A stretch of 64,000 nt of DNA from Rhodovulum marinum. Its GTDB lineage: Bacteria; Pseudomonadota; Alphaproteobacteria; Rhodobacterales; Rhodobacteraceae. The notes beneath the pieces are model-generated. The model was not told where the DNA came from. It did no database searches and saw only the letters and a program-made list of their open reading frames with translations. Below are positions 16,692 through 27,041 of this stretch, piece after piece. Made by a program: the position numbers and the translations under genes. The stretch's first letter is position 1. Each line of letters starts with the position of its first letter. The DNA lies in contig NZ_SLXP01000002.1 of NCBI RefSeq assembly GCF_004343075.1, positions 520,267 through 584,266 of the forward strand. Reading direction: 5' to 3'.

Positions 16692-16952
16692 CTAGCGCTT
16701 TTCCAGAAGCTCGGCATCGGGGTGGATGGGGCGATAGATCTCGACCCGGTCGCCCTCTTTCACCGGCTTGTCGAGTTTCGCGAGCGCGCCGAAGATGCCG
16801 ACCTTGTTCTCGTTCAGGTCGATTTCGGGGAACTGGTCCAGAAGGCCCGACGCCTCGATCACGTCGCGCACGGTGGCGCCTTCGGGGACGTCGAGATTCT
16901 TCCACACCTGGGTGGTGGCCTTGGCGAAGGTGGCGCTGACGATCATGGTCAT
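16692..16952 (-). CDS. rnfH: RnfH, ubiquitin-like protein of the Rnf operon
   Basis: 86 residues of beta-grasp fold (PF03658 type): VWKNLDVPEGATVRDVIEASGLL and NKVGIFGALAKLDKPVKEGDRVEIYRP split around the middle. RnfH accompanies Rnf complexes; its exact role is unsettled. It overlaps rnfE by 4 bp and is the last recognised rnf gene. The C-terminal end does not carry a Gly-Gly. Confidence 0.9.
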   Translation of the reverse strand: MTMIVSATFAKATTQVWKNLDVPEGATVRDVIEASGLLDQFPEIDLNENKVGIFGALAKLDKPVKEGDRVEIYRPIHPDAELLEKR

Positions 16953-17674
16953 TCTCCGGGCTGGCGGTCGCGGGACAGCACGCCCGCGGCGGTGAATACC
17001 TTTTCGACTTGCGGGTTGGCGGGCGTGGCGGTGCCCGCGCGGCTGCGGCTGTCGACCAGCGCCTTGAGCGCGAGGAGGAAGCCCAGCACGATGAAGCCGC
17101 CGGGGGGCAGGATCATCAGCAGGAAGCCCTGGTAGTCGGGGAACACCGTCAGTTCGAGGAAGCCGAAGCGCGGCCCCAGGAGCAGCGAGGCATTGGCGAA
17201 CAGCGTGCCCGAGCCGAGGATTTCGCGCACCGCGCCGAGGAGCACCAGCGCCAGCGTGAAGCCGATGCCCATCATCAGCCCGTCGAAGGCCGAGGCCAGC
17301 GGCGACTGGCGCGAGGCGAAGGCCTCGGCCCGGCCGAGGATGGCGCAGTTGGTGACGATCAGCGGGATGAACAGGCCCAGCATCTTGTGCAGGTCGTGCA
17401 GCCAGGCGTTCATCGCCAGGTCGACGACGGTCACCAGCGTCGCGATCAGCAGGACGAAGGCTGGGATGCGGATTTCGGGCGTGATGACCTTGCGCAAGAG
17501 CGACACGGCCAGGCCCGACCCCACCATCACAGCGGTGGAGGCCAGCCCCATGCCCAGCCCGTTGGTCGCGGTGCCGGTGACCGCCAGCAGCGGGCAGAGC
17601 GCCAGCAACTGGCCGAAGACCACGTTGTTGTCCCAGATGCCGTTGCGGGCGATCGTGGCGTAATTGGTGGACAT
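16949..17674 (-). CDS. rnfE: Rnf complex membrane subunit RnfE
   Basis: 241 residues with about six transmembrane helices. Motifs typical of RnfE/NqrD are present: NNVVFGQLLALCPLLAVTGTATNGLGMG and the mid-protein IVTNCAILGRAEAFA, which carry the cysteines for the membrane iron site. ATG 17674 is preferred over GTG 17677 because GGAGG lies 7 bases before it. The rnfG stop overlaps the start. It pairs with RnfA in the Rnf ferredoxin:NAD oxidoreductase. Confidence 0.94.
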   Translation of the reverse strand: MSTNYATIARNGIWDNNVVFGQLLALCPLLAVTGTATNGLGMGLASTAVMVGSGLAVSLLRKVITPEIRIPAFVLLIATLVTVVDLAMNAWLHDLHKMLGLFIPLIVTNCAILGRAEAFASRQSPLASAFDGLMMGIGFTLALVLLGAVREILGSGTLFANASLLLGPRFGFLELTVFPDYQGFLLMILPPGGFIVLGFLLALKALVDSRSRAGTATPANPQVEKVFTAAGVLSRDRQPGE

Positions 17675-18315
17675 CACTGGGCCTCCGTCGGGGGGATCAG
17701 GGCGGCGCGGTGGCGGCCGAACAGCGACAGGCCGCGATGCACGGTGCCGACCACGGCGCGCGGCGTGATCGAGGCGCCCGAGAACTGGTCGAACACGCCG
17801 CCGTCTTTCTTGACCTTCCAGCCGTCGGGGGTGGGGTCGGTCAGCGAACGGCCGGTGAAATCGGTGACCCAGTCGTCCTTGGCGATCTCGATCTTGTCGC
17901 CGAGGCCGGGGGTTTCGGTGTGCGACAGCACCCGCACGCCCAACAGCCGCCCATCGGGGGCGATGCCCATCAGCACGCGGATCGCGCCGGAATAGCCGTA
18001 ACCCGTCAGCACGAAGGCCACGCCCGTCACCGCGCCGTTTTCCGTGGCGACATAGACGGGCACGGTGCCCTCTTCGGTGTCGGTCACGCTGCGCATGCCG
18101 GCGACAAGGTCGTTGTCATGCAGGTCAGCGGGGATCACCTGGGCGAGAGAGGCCAAGAGGTCCTCGGCCGCGCGGTCGGCGATGGGGCCGCGCGTCAGGT
18201 CATTCGACGCGGACAGGATCAGCGCGGTGACCAGCGCGAACAGGCCCAGGAGAAGCCCGTGCCAGAGCGGCGAGTTGCGCAGACCGGCGGCGCGGGGGGC
18301 GGGCGTATCGGTCAT
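17674..18315 (-). CDS. rnfG: Rnf complex FMN subunit RnfG
   Basis: 213 residues: one N-terminal membrane helix ([20 protein letters not shown]), then a periplasmic FMN-binding domain. The covalent flavin attachment motif is [11 protein letters not shown], with the second Ser/Thr of SGASIT as the phosphoester-linked residue. It overlaps rnfE and rnfD by a few bases. Flavinylation is expected to be done by the ApbE-family product of rnfF, at 24686-25765. Confidence 0.94.
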   Translation of the reverse strand: MTDTPAPRAAGLRNSPLWHGLLLGLFALVTALILSASNDLTRGPIADRAAEDLLASLAQVIPADLHDNDLVAGMRSVTDTEEGTVPVYVATENGAVTGVAFVLTGYGYSGAIRVLMGIAPDGRLLGVRVLSHTETPGLGDKIEIAKDDWVTDFTGRSLTDPTPDGWKVKKDGGVFDQFSGASITPRAVVGTVHRGLSLFGRHRAALIPPTEAQ

Positions 18316-19388
18316 GGCGTTTCCCTCAACTCGATCGGCTTGCCCGCGCGGGTGCGGCCGAAGATGCGCGGGCGGACGTAGTCGTCGATCAGCGGCGTGC
18401 AGGCGTTCATCAGCAGCACCGCGAAGGCCACGCCCTCGGGGAAGGCGCCCCAGCTGCGGATGACGAAGATCAGCGACCCGATGCCGATGCCGTAGATCAT
18501 CTTGCCCAGCCCCGTGACCGGCGAGGTGACGTAATCGGTGGCGATGAAGAAGGCGCAGAACATCAGCGAGCCCGACACAAGGTGGAATTGCGGCGGCGGG
18601 AACTGGTCAGGCGCGATCAGCCACGCGGCGCCCGACAGCACCGCGACCGAGCCCAGCACGCTGAGCGGGATGACCACGGTGATGACCCGCAGAAGGATCA
18701 GCCCGACACCGCCGAGCAGGAGGAGGAAGGCGCTGATCTCGCCCAGGCTGCCGGGAACGAAGCCGAAGAACTGGTCATGCAGGCTGCCCATGTCGGCGAG
18801 GATCGCCTGCATCGGCTGGCCGGCGTCCAGCTGGCTTTTGACATGGCTGAGGGTGGAGGCGCTGCTGACCGCGTCGATGCCGGTTTCGCCGCCGAAGGTG
18901 ATGGCCAGCGCCTGGCGGAAATCGGTGCCGACGGGGCCGCCGATGATGGGCGTGACCCAGGTGGTCATCTGCACGGGCAGCGCCACCAAGAGCATGGCGC
19001 GGGCCACCATGGCGGGGTTGAACAGGTTCTGGCCCAGCCCGCCGAAGACATGCTTGCCGATCACGATGGCGATGCCCGCGCCGGTGACGCCCACCCACCA
19101 GGGCGCCCAGGGCGGCAGGGTCAGCGCCACGATCCAGCCGGTCAGCACCGCCGAACCGTCGGTGGCGAACCGCAGGATCGGCTTGCCCGCCAGCGCGAGG
19201 CACAGCACCTCGAACACAAGCGCGGCGGCGATGGTGACGAGGAACAGGAACACCGCGGGCCAGCCGAAATGCAGCAGGCCGAAGCCCGTGGCGGGCGACA
19301 GGCACATCATCACCGCCATCATCGTGCGCGAGACGTTGAAGCGCGAATGGGTGTGCGGGCCGCTGACGAGGGTCGGTATCGCGGTCAT
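18312..19388 (-). CDS. rnfD: Rnf complex membrane subunit RnfD
   Basis: 358 residues, polytopic. The family marks are the start region [18 protein letters not shown] and [21 protein letters not shown]; the flavinylation site corresponds to the SSASTLS stretch. The ATG at 19388 overlaps the rnfC stop. RnfD forms, with RnfA/E/G, the ion-translocating membrane part that drives electrons toward ferredoxin for nitrogenase. Confidence 0.93.
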   Translation of the reverse strand: MTAIPTLVSGPHTHSRFNVSRTMMAVMMCLSPATGFGLLHFGWPAVFLFLVTIAAALVFEVLCLALAGKPILRFATDGSAVLTGWIVALTLPPWAPWWVGVTGAGIAIVIGKHVFGGLGQNLFNPAMVARAMLLVALPVQMTTWVTPIIGGPVGTDFRQALAITFGGETGIDAVSSASTLSHVKSQLDAGQPMQAILADMGSLHDQFFGFVPGSLGEISAFLLLLGGVGLILLRVITVVIPLSVLGSVAVLSGAAWLIAPDQFPPPQFHLVSGSLMFCAFFIATDYVTSPVTGLGKMIYGIGIGSLIFVIRSWGAFPEGVAFAVLLMNACTPLIDDYVRPRIFGRTRAGKPIELRETP

Positions 19389-20938
19389 TTCGCGGCCTCC
19401 TTGCGCGATGTCGCCTCGACCGCCTCGGCCACCACCTGCGCGGCCTCGGCCTCGCGCTTTTTCTTGGCGGCCATCTCGGCCTTGCGCTTGGCCATCGCGG
19501 CGCGCTTGGCCTCGGCGATGGCCTCCAGCCGGGCGGTGCGGGCCTCGGCCAGGCGCTTGGCCTGGTCCTGCTGGTGCTTGCGGCTGTCGCGTTCGGCGAG
19601 CTTGCCCTTGGCATACTGGATGGTCTGCACCAGCGGGCGGTTCGACGGGCAGGTGAAGGAACAGCAGCCGCAATTGATGCAGTCCAGAAGGCCCACCTTG
19701 GCCGCGCCGTCCAGGTCGCCCGCCTCGACCCGGGTGTTCAACTCGAAGGGCGTGAGGCCCATCGGGCAGACCTGCACGCACAGCCCGCAGCGGATGCAGG
19801 GCATGACGTCCTTTTCGCGGGTTTCCTCGGCCGTCAGGGCGAGGATGCCGCCCGAGCCCTTGACGATGGGCACGCGGGGGTTGCGGATCGGCTGGCCCAT
19901 CATCGGCCCGCCCATCAGCAGGCGGTCGGGTTCCTCGACCAGCCCGCCGCAATGGGCGATCAGGTCGGCGACCGGCGTGCCGATCAGCGCGCGCACGTTG
20001 GCGGGCCGGGCGACGCCGCGCCCCGAGACCGTGACCACGCGGGAAATCGAGGGTTCGCCGTAGCGCACCGCCAGGTGCACCGCGTGCGCGGTGGCGGCGT
20101 TATGCACCACGATGCCCAGTTCCGCGGTCAGGGCGCGGGCGGGGGTTTCGCGGCCCGTCAGCGTCTTGACCAGGTGCTTTTCCGAACCCATCGGGTATTG
20201 CGTGGGCACGGTCTTGATCCGCATCTTGTAGCCCAGCGCGATCTTGTGGCGCTGCATGGCCTGGATCGCCTGGGGCTTGTTCGCCTCGATGGCGACGATG
20301 ATGTCCTTGACGCCCAGCGCACGCGCCATGATCCCGGCGCCGTCGGCGATTTCCTCGGCGCGCTCGCGCATCAGCCGGTCGTCGCAGGTGAGGTAGGGTT
20401 CGCATTCGGCGGCGTTGATGACCAGCGTGTGCAGGTCGTATTTCGCGCGCAGGTTCAGCTTGACCGAGGCGGGGAAGGTGGCGCCCCCCATGCCGACGAT
20501 GCCGGCCTCGGCGACCTGGGCGGCGATCTGTTCGGGCGCGGCGCTTTCGGGGTGCAGGCGCGGCAGGCGGGGGCCCCATTCGTCGCGGCCATCGGGGCGG
20601 ATGGTGATCGTGGGCACCGGCAGGCCCGAGGGGTGCGGCGCGGTGAAATGGCCCACCGCGATCACCTGGCCCGAGGTCGGCGCGTGGATATTGGCCGACA
20701 CGGGGCCGCGCGCCTTGCCGATCAGCTGGCCTTTCAGAACGGTGTCGCCGCGTTCGACGATGGCCTCGGCCTCGACGCCGATATGCTGTTGCAGGGGCAC
20801 CCGGATCAGGGCGGGGATCGGCATGTCCTCGATCTCGCACTCGGCGGACAGGAACTTGCGCGTCTCGGGGTGCACGCCGCCCTTGAAGGCGAACAGGCGG
20901 GCCGGGTCGAAGCGGCCGGCGAAGGGAAGGATGCTCAT
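19385..20938 (-). CDS. rnfC: Rnf complex NADH/4Fe-4S subunit RnfC
   Basis: 517 residues. The N-terminal flavin/NADH-binding domain contains GMGGATFPASVKL and INAAECEPYLTCDDRLM. Two 4Fe-4S motifs follow, CIRCGLCVQVCPMG and CINCGCCSFTCPSNRP. The last about 75 residues form an Ala/Lys/Glu-rich charged helix, the variable tail typical of proteobacterial RnfC. ATG 20938 overlaps the rnfB stop. RnfC is the soluble end of the complex where NAD(H) reacts. Confidence 0.95.
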   Translation of the reverse strand: MSILPFAGRFDPARLFAFKGGVHPETRKFLSAECEIEDMPIPALIRVPLQQHIGVEAEAIVERGDTVLKGQLIGKARGPVSANIHAPTSGQVIAVGHFTAPHPSGLPVPTITIRPDGRDEWGPRLPRLHPESAAPEQIAAQVAEAGIVGMGGATFPASVKLNLRAKYDLHTLVINAAECEPYLTCDDRLMRERAEEIADGAGIMARALGVKDIIVAIEANKPQAIQAMQRHKIALGYKMRIKTVPTQYPMGSEKHLVKTLTGRETPARALTAELGIVVHNAATAHAVHLAVRYGEPSISRVVTVSGRGVARPANVRALIGTPVADLIAHCGGLVEEPDRLLMGGPMMGQPIRNPRVPIVKGSGGILALTAEETREKDVMPCIRCGLCVQVCPMGLTPFELNTRVEAGDLDGAAKVGLLDCINCGCCSFTCPSNRPLVQTIQYAKGKLAERDSRKHQQDQAKRLAEARTARLEAIAEAKRAAMAKRKAEMAAKKKREAEAAQVVAEAVEATSRKEAAK

Positions 20939-21504
20939 GCGGATAGCCTCGTGTCGGCATGGCCCGTTTCGGGGTCGGGCTTGTCCCAGTACCAGTTGCG
21001 CAGGGTGCGGGGTTTGGGGCGATGGATGATCGCCTCGGTCGGGCAGACCTCGATGCAGGCATCGCAGCCGATGCAGGCATCGGTGATGACGGTGTGGATC
21101 TGCCGGTTGGCGCCGACGATGGCGTCGGTCGGGCAGCGCTTGAAACACTTGGTGCAGCCGGTGCAGTGATCCTCGAAGATGAAGGCGACCATCTGCGGGG
21201 CCTCTTCCATCCCGTCGAGGTCGGCGCCCTCGGCCGGATCGACGCCCAGGATGTCGGCGATCTGGAGCGCCACATCGCGCCCGCCGGGGGGGCAGAGCGT
21301 GACCGGCGCCTCGCCCGCGGCCAGCGCCTCGGCGCCCGCGCGGCAGCCCGGATAGCCGCATTGCCCGCAATTCGTGCCCGGCAGCAGCGCGTCGATCTCG
21401 TCCACGACGGGGGGCACCTCGACATGGAAGCGGCGCGCGGCGAGGCCCAGCGCAAGGCCCAGGCCCAGGCCCATGGCGGTCATCGATGCGACGGCGGAAA
21501 GCAT
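20935..21504 (-). CDS. rnfB: Rnf complex ferredoxin subunit RnfB
   Basis: 189 residues. A single N-terminal membrane helix is followed by a 4Fe-4S motif TNCGQCGYPGC and then two ferredoxin-type clusters, DHCTGCTKCFKRCPTDA and DACIGCDACIEVCPTEA. RnfB passes electrons between the membrane complex and soluble ferredoxin. It overlaps rnfC by 4 bp and lies 19 bp after rnfA. Confidence 0.95.
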   Translation of the reverse strand: MLSAVASMTAMGLGLGLALGLAARRFHVEVPPVVDEIDALLPGTNCGQCGYPGCRAGAEALAAGEAPVTLCPPGGRDVALQIADILGVDPAEGADLDGMEEAPQMVAFIFEDHCTGCTKCFKRCPTDAIVGANRQIHTVITDACIGCDACIEVCPTEAIIHRPKPRTLRNWYWDKPDPETGHADTRLSA

Positions 21505-21523
21505 GGGGTCGCTGTCCTTTCGC

Positions 21524-22105
21524 TCAGTTCGGGACGAGGCCGGCAAAGCCCATGAACGCCATGGACAACAGGCCGGCCGAGATGAAGGCGATGGGCGCGC
21601 CCGCGAAGGCGGCCGGAACGGAAAGCTGCGCCAGCTTTTCCCGCATGCCCGCGAAGATCGCGAGGACAAGGGTAAAGCCCAGCGCCGAGCCGAAGCCGTA
21701 AAGCAGGCTTTGCGCGAAATCGTGCTGTTCCTGGATGTTCAGCAGCGCGACACCCAGCACCGCGCAATTGGTGGTGATCAGCGGCAGGTAGATGCCCAGC
21801 GCGCGGTAGAGGCCCGGCGAGACCTTGCGCAGCACGGTTTCGGTGAACTGCACGATGGCCGCGATCACCAGGATGAAGGACAGGATGCGCAGGAATTCGA
21901 GGCCGAGGGGCACCAGAACGGCGGTTTCGATCACCCAGCTGGCCGCGGCGGCCAGCGTGAGGACAAAGGTCGTGGCCAGCCCCATGCCGATCGCCGCATC
22001 GGTGTTGCGCGACACGCCCATGAAGGGGCACAGCCCGAGGAACTTGACCAGCACCACGTTGTTCACCAGCGCCGTGCCGAGCAGGATCATGAAGAATTCC
22101 GGCAT
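21524..22105 (-). CDS. rnfA: Rnf complex membrane subunit RnfA
   Basis: 193 residues, six predicted membrane helices; [19 protein letters not shown] start and [17 protein letters not shown] signature are diagnostic of RnfA/NqrE. It is the first gene of rnfABCDGEH, behind a sigma-54 promoter at 22175-22189. The in-frame extension upstream of ATG 22105 passes through that promoter and is rejected. Confidence 0.95.
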   Translation of the reverse strand: MPEFFMILLGTALVNNVVLVKFLGLCPFMGVSRNTDAAIGMGLATTFVLTLAAAASWVIETAVLVPLGLEFLRILSFILVIAAIVQFTETVLRKVSPGLYRALGIYLPLITTNCAVLGVALLNIQEQHDFAQSLLYGFGSALGFTLVLAIFAGMREKLAQLSVPAAFAGAPIAFISAGLLSMAFMGFAGLVPN

Positions 22106-22174
22106 GTCTGGGCTCCTTGGTCGGGCGTCCGCCCGGGGCCGTCGGGGCCGCCTGCGGGCGCTGTCCTGACGGAA

Positions 22175-22189
22175 GCAGGAACCGTGCCA
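22175..22189 (-). promoter_or_regulatory. Sigma-54 promoter of rnfABCDGEH
   Basis: On the minus strand TGGCAC-GGTTC-CTGC, then T. The -24 is perfect and the -12 has one mismatch. It lies 70 bp before the rnfA ATG and faces away from the fprA promoter at 22323. Confidence 0.8.
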
Positions 22190-22242
22190 AGCCCGGCAAC
22201 CCCGCGAAAGGCCGGGTTCGCCGCGCCGCGGGGGCGCCGCGT

Positions 22243-22258
22243 TGTCGTTAAGCCGACA
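22243..22258. promoter_or_regulatory. NifA site shared by divergent rnf and fprA promoters
   Basis: TGTCGTTAAGCCGACA is a perfect TGT-N10-ACA. It lies 53 bp from the rnfA -24 element and 64 bp from the fprA -24 element and is the only exact site in the intergenic region. An imperfect N12 version begins at 22261. Confidence 0.75.
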
Positions 22259-22322
22259 TTTGTCGCACGGCCCCGACACAGGGCGCGACAGCACCCCCGC
22301 GCCGGGCGTGGCAAACAGGACT

Positions 22323-22337
22323 TGGCACGCTTGTTGC
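22323..22337 (+). promoter_or_regulatory. Sigma-54 promoter of fprA-fdxC-fdxN-rnfF
   Basis: TGGCAC-GCTTG-TTGC, then T: a perfect -24/-12 match. Transcription should start about 12 bases downstream, near 22349, only a few bases before the first possible ATG of the flavodiiron gene. Confidence 0.85.
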
Positions 22338-22355
22338 TTATCCTTTCACCGAGAT

Positions 22356-23973
<1,618 letters not shown>

Positions 23974-24024
23974 CCCCGGCGCGCACCCGCAACCCTTTGA
24001 AACCCCGAAAGAAAGGATAGAACC

Positions 24025-24222
24025 ATGGCCATGATGATCGACAGCATGATGTGCACCGCCTGCGGCGATTGCGAATCCGTCTGCCCCACCGGGGCGATCA
24101 TCCCGCACAAGGGCGTCTACATGATCCAGGCCGACAAGTGCACCGAGTGCGAGCCCGATCACGATATGCCGCAATGCCTGAACGCCTGCATGGAAGACGG
24201 CTGCATCAGCCCGGCCGAATAG
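24025..24222 (+). CDS. fdxN: 2[4Fe-4S] ferredoxin FdxN
   Basis: 65 residues with two cluster motifs: MCTACGDCESVCPTGA, and CTECEPDHDMPQCLNAC, where the spacing between the second and third Cys is extended as in nif-type ferredoxins. FdxN is the main electron donor to dinitrogenase reductase in R. capsulatus. It is followed two bases later by the RseC-like gene and shares the nif promoter ahead of fprA. Confidence 0.93.
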   Translation: MAMMIDSMMCTACGDCESVCPTGAIIPHKGVYMIQADKCTECEPDHDMPQCLNACMEDGCISPAE

Positions 24223-24224
24223 CC

Positions 24225-24689
24225 ATGACCGCCCCGCACGAGGCGCGCGCCCTGCGCCAGACCCTTCGGGTCGTGGGCGTCGAGGGCGCGCGGGTCCGGC
24301 TGGCGGGCGACCGGCTGTCGGGCTGCGCGGCCTGCGCGGCGCGCGCGGGCTGCGGGGCGGGTGCGCTGGCCGAGATGCTGGACGCCGGGCCGCTGGAAAT
24401 CACCCTGCCGCGCGGCGCGCCCGTGGCGCCGGGCGACCGGGTGGTCGTTGCGATGGAGGGCGGGGCTTTCCTGGGGGCGGCGGGGCTGGCCTATCTGCTG
24501 CCGCCCGCCGCCCTGGTGGCCGCGGCCGCCGGGTTCGCGGCGCTGGGGCTGTCCGACCTGTGGGTGGCGGCGCTTTGCGCGCCGGTGCTGGCGCTGGCGC
24601 TGCTGCCCGCGTGGCGGGCGGACCGGCGGGGCCGGATCGCCGCGGCACTCCGGATCGAAGAGGTGATCCCGGCCGGGGCGCGGCCATGA
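24225..24689 (+). CDS. RseC/MucC-like membrane protein
   Basis: 154 residues. The cytoplasmic N-terminus has clustered cysteines in GCAACAARAGCGAG, a redox or metal motif typical of RseC proteins. Two adjacent membrane helices follow (about 84-105 and 109-125). RseC takes part with Rnf-type (Rsx) complexes in keeping SoxR reduced in E. coli. Here it lies between fdxN and rnfF (overlap of 4 bp with rnfF), so a role in assembly or regulation of the Rnf complex is more likely. Confidence 0.78.
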   Translation: MTAPHEARALRQTLRVVGVEGARVRLAGDRLSGCAACAARAGCGAGALAEMLDAGPLEITLPRGAPVAPGDRVVVAMEGGAFLGAAGLAYLLPPAALVAAAAGFAALGLSDLWVAALCAPVLALALLPAWRADRRGRIAAALRIEEVIPAGARP

Positions 24690-25765
24690 AACGCGCGCTG
24701 GCGATCGTGGCGACCTGCGCGGCGCTGGCGCTGGGCGCGGCGCAGGCCGCGCGCCCCACGCCCGACCACCGCGAAACGCTGTATGTCTTCGGCACCCTGG
24801 TCGAGATCGAGATCCGCGGCGAAGACCGCGCCGCGGCCCGCGCCGCCAGTGCCGAGATCGGCCGCCTGCTGCAAAGCCTGCACGACGACTGGCACGCCTG
24901 GCGGCCCGGCGCGCTGGGCGACCTGAACGCCGCCATCGCGCGGGGCGAGACCGCGGGCGTCGATGCGCGGCTTGCGCAGGTGCTGGAGACCGGGCGGCAG
25001 CTGTCGTGCCAAAGCGGCGGGTTGTTCGAACCGGCGATCGGCGCGCTGATCGGGCTGTGGGGCTTTCACGCCGATACCGCGCCCAGCGGCGCGCCGCCCG
25101 CGCCCGCGGCCATCGCCGCGCTGGTCGACGCGCACCCGCGCATGACCGACCTGCAGATCGACGCCACGCGCGTCACCTCGGCCAACCGGGCCGTGCAGCT
25201 CGACCTGGGCGGGTTCGCCAAGGGCGCGGCGCTGGACCTGGCGGCGGCGCGCCTGCGCGCGCTGGGCATCGAGAACGCGGTGCTGAACGCGGGCGGCGAT
25301 GTCAACGTGATCGGCACCCATGGCGACCGGCCCTGGCGCGTGGCGATCCGCGACCCGTTCGTCTGGGGCGCGGTCGCGGCGGTGTCGCTGGCCCCCGGAG
25401 AGGTGCTCTATACCTCGGGCAATTACGAACGCTACTTCGACCATGACGGCCAGCGCTTTGCCCATATCCTCGACCCGCGCACGGGCTATCCGGTGCAGGA
25501 CATCGTGTCGGTCTCGGTGCTGGACACGGACGGGGCGCGCGCCGATGCCGCGGCCACCGCGCTGTCCGTCGCGGGACCCGCGGACTGGCCGCAGGTCGCC
25601 GCCGACATGGGGGTGGGCGCGGTGCTGGTCATCACCGGCGAAGGCCGGATGCAGGCCACGCCCGACATGGCGGCCCGGCTGGACCCGGCCGGGCCGGGGC
25701 TGCCGGGGCCGGTCGAGACCGTGCCCCTGCCCGCCCCGGCGCCAAGGCCCGCCTGCGCGGGCTAG
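24686..25765 (+). CDS. rnfF: RnfF, ApbE-family FMN transferase
   Basis: 359 residues with a signal peptide (MKRALAIVATCAALALGAAQA). ApbE proteins attach FMN to Thr/Ser of RnfG and RnfD-type subunits in the periplasm, using FAD. The family residues are visible: HDDWHAW, LDLGGFAKGAALD, NAGGDVNVIG, and HILDPRTGYPV with the metal-binding Asp region ADAAATALSV. The last about 25 residues are Pro-rich. The stop codon overlaps the stop of the convergent fdxD gene. Confidence 0.93.
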   Translation: MKRALAIVATCAALALGAAQAARPTPDHRETLYVFGTLVEIEIRGEDRAAARAASAEIGRLLQSLHDDWHAWRPGALGDLNAAIARGETAGVDARLAQVLETGRQLSCQSGGLFEPAIGALIGLWGFHADTAPSGAPPAPAAIAALVDAHPRMTDLQIDATRVTSANRAVQLDLGGFAKGAALDLAAARLRALGIENAVLNAGGDVNVIGTHGDRPWRVAIRDPFVWGAVAAVSLAPGEVLYTSGNYERYFDHDGQRFAHILDPRTGYPVQDIVSVSVLDTDGARADAAATALSVAGPADWPQVAADMGVGAVLVITGEGRMQATPDMAARLDPAGPGLPGPVETVPLPAPAPRPACAG

Positions 25766-26133
25766 TCCGCCCCGCCCGGCACGCCGGAAAAGGCCACCGT
25801 CACGTCCTCGTCGCGGGCGATGAACTGGCAGGCCAGCCGGTAGCGCGGCGGCATGTCGTTGACCTCGGCATTCTCGATCTCTTCCTCGGTGATCTTGCCC
25901 AACTCCTTGAGCTTGCTCTTTTCCTTGTCGGTCAGCATGATCCCCTTCTTCTGCGTCGGGTCGTCATAGCTGACCTCGATCAGGCAGGACCCGCAATTGC
26001 CGTCGCGGCAGTCGAACGGGATCGGGATGTTGTACTGGTCGGCAAGGGCGAGGATCGTCTTGGTATCGCCCGCGACGGCGTAAACCGCCTTGTCCTTGTG
26101 CATCATCGGCGAGGTAAAGGTCACGATGGCCAT
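25762..26133 (-). CDS. fdxD: [2Fe-2S] ferredoxin of FeSII (Shethna) type
   Basis: 123 residues. Cluster cysteines lie in FDCRDGNCGSC plus C in RLACQF. The protein matches the Azotobacter FeSII (Shethna) pattern: SPMMHKDKAVYAVAG at the start, the insertion GIMLTDKEKSKLKELGKI between cluster and C-terminus, and FSGVPGGAD at the end. FeSII forms a protective complex with nitrogenase when oxygen rises. In R. capsulatus the comparable ferredoxin is FdxD. It has its own sigma-54 promoter 78-92 bp upstream. The ATG 26133 is chosen because the longer frame runs through that promoter. Confidence 0.85.
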   Translation of the reverse strand: MAIVTFTSPMMHKDKAVYAVAGDTKTILALADQYNIPIPFDCRDGNCGSCLIEVSYDDPTQKKGIMLTDKEKSKLKELGKITEEEIENAEVNDMPPRYRLACQFIARDEDVTVAFSGVPGGAD

Positions 26134-26210
26134 CTGACTCTGTCCTTTGCTGGCCGCCCCGCGGGCGGCGGTGTCGGTGAAACGCACCGGGGCGCGTCGG
26201 CCCAGACCAA

Positions 26211-26225
26211 GCACGAACCATGCCA
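26211..26225 (-). promoter_or_regulatory. Sigma-54 promoter of fdxD
   Basis: On the minus strand TGGCAT-GGTTC-GTGC, then T: one mismatch in each element, with 5-bp spacing. It makes the FeSII-type ferredoxin an independent nif unit. Confidence 0.65.
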
Positions 26226-26266
26226 GCCCGCGCCCCCGTGAAATCCCGCGCCCCCGCCCGGCATCG

Positions 26267-26282
26267 CGTCGCAAACCCGACA
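26267..26282 (-). promoter_or_regulatory. Imperfect NifA site for fdxD
   Basis: On the minus strand TGTCGGGTTTGCGACG, one base off TGT-N10-ACA. It lies 42 bp upstream of the -24 element. The same 16-mer occurs upstream of nifB at 48917-48932. Confidence 0.5.
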
Positions 26283-26328
26283 GGAACGCGCCACACACCC
26301 CTTTTTCTTGGTGAAATACTCCGGGGGT

Positions 26329-26374
26329 CTGGGGGCAGAGCCCCCAGCCGGTCGCCCCGGCGACAGCCGGGGCG
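26329..26374 (-). terminator. Tandem hairpins after fdxB
   Basis: Perfect arms CTGGGGGC at 26329-26336/26340-26347 and CGCCCCGGC at 26353-26361/26366-26374 lie 13 bp after the fdxB stop. This probably ends the nifENX-fdxB transcript before the fdxD promoter. Confidence 0.6.
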
Positions 26375-26386
26375 AAACCCAACACA

Positions 26387-26689
26387 TCACGCCGCTTCGG
26401 CGGGTTCGTGCGTCTGGCAGGCCGAGGGACAAACCCGCGCGCAGGCGCCGCAGCCGATGCAATCGCCGGCATCGGCCACCACCATGATCTTGCGCTCGAT
26501 CTCGTCCTCGTATTCCTCGTCGTCCACGTCGACGATCTCGTCCTCGTCGGTGACACCCTTCAGGTCCAGCACGTTGCGCGCACAAACCTTGTAGCAGCGG
26601 CCGCAGCCGATGCATTTCTCCATGTCGATGGCGACAAGGAATTCCGGCACGTATTCCGTGCCGCCGCGGGTCAGGGCGGTGATCGGCAT
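26387..26689 (-). CDS. fdxB: nif-type ferredoxin III FdxB
   Basis: 100 residues with two 4Fe-4S motifs, EKCIGCGRCYKVCARNVL and GDCIGCGACARVCPSAC, separated by an acidic insertion (DEDEIVDVDDEEYEDE) characteristic of FdxB. FdxB is linked to FeMo-cofactor synthesis as an electron carrier rather than to direct nitrogenase reduction. It is the last gene of nifE-nifN-nifX-DUF269-DUF683-fdxB and starts 3 bp after the preceding stop. Confidence 0.92.
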   Translation of the reverse strand: MPITALTRGGTEYVPEFLVAIDMEKCIGCGRCYKVCARNVLDLKGVTDEDEIVDVDDEEYEDEIERKIMVVADAGDCIGCGACARVCPSACQTHEPAEAA

Positions 26690-26692
26690 GGC

Positions 26693-26902
26693 TCAGGCCT
26701 CCTCGGCGGCTTTCTTCGCCGCTTTCAGTTCCTTGCGCGCGGCGCTCAACTCCTTGAACACCTCGAATGTCTCGGCCGCCACCTCGGGGATCTTCTCCCA
26801 GTCGGTGGGCAGTTCCTCGGCCAGGTCGTGCAGGTTCATCTTGGCGTTGGTGGACCGCATCGAGAGTTTCTTCACGCGGGTTTCAAGCTCTTCCAGGCTC
26901 AT
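26693..26902 (-). CDS. DUF683 (CCE_0567-type) nif-associated small protein
   Basis: 69 residues, almost entirely helical: EELETRVKKLSMRSTNAKMNLHDLAEELP then a Lys/Ala/Glu-rich helix. This small family is found next to nifX and DUF269 genes and is thought to bind metal; its role is not settled. It is followed by fdxB after 3 bp. The 139 bp before it hold no gene. Confidence 0.87.
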   Translation of the reverse strand: MSLEELETRVKKLSMRSTNAKMNLHDLAEELPTDWEKIPEVAAETFEVFKELSAARKELKAAKKAAEEA

Positions 26903-27041
26903 GCCGGGCTCCTTTGGTCGGGTTTCGCGGCACCGGAGCGGATCCGGCGAGAGAACGGGGTGCGCCCGGCCGAGGGTTTCAGCGACAAGGGCGGCGCGGG
27001 TGTCTTCGGCGCGGGCAGCGGGCGGATCCGGATCATGCGGC

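Noticed and set aside
22261..22280. A second NifA-like site TGT...ACA
   Set aside because: Spacing is 12 rather than 10 bp, so it does not meet the consensus; mentioned only as a possible weak site.
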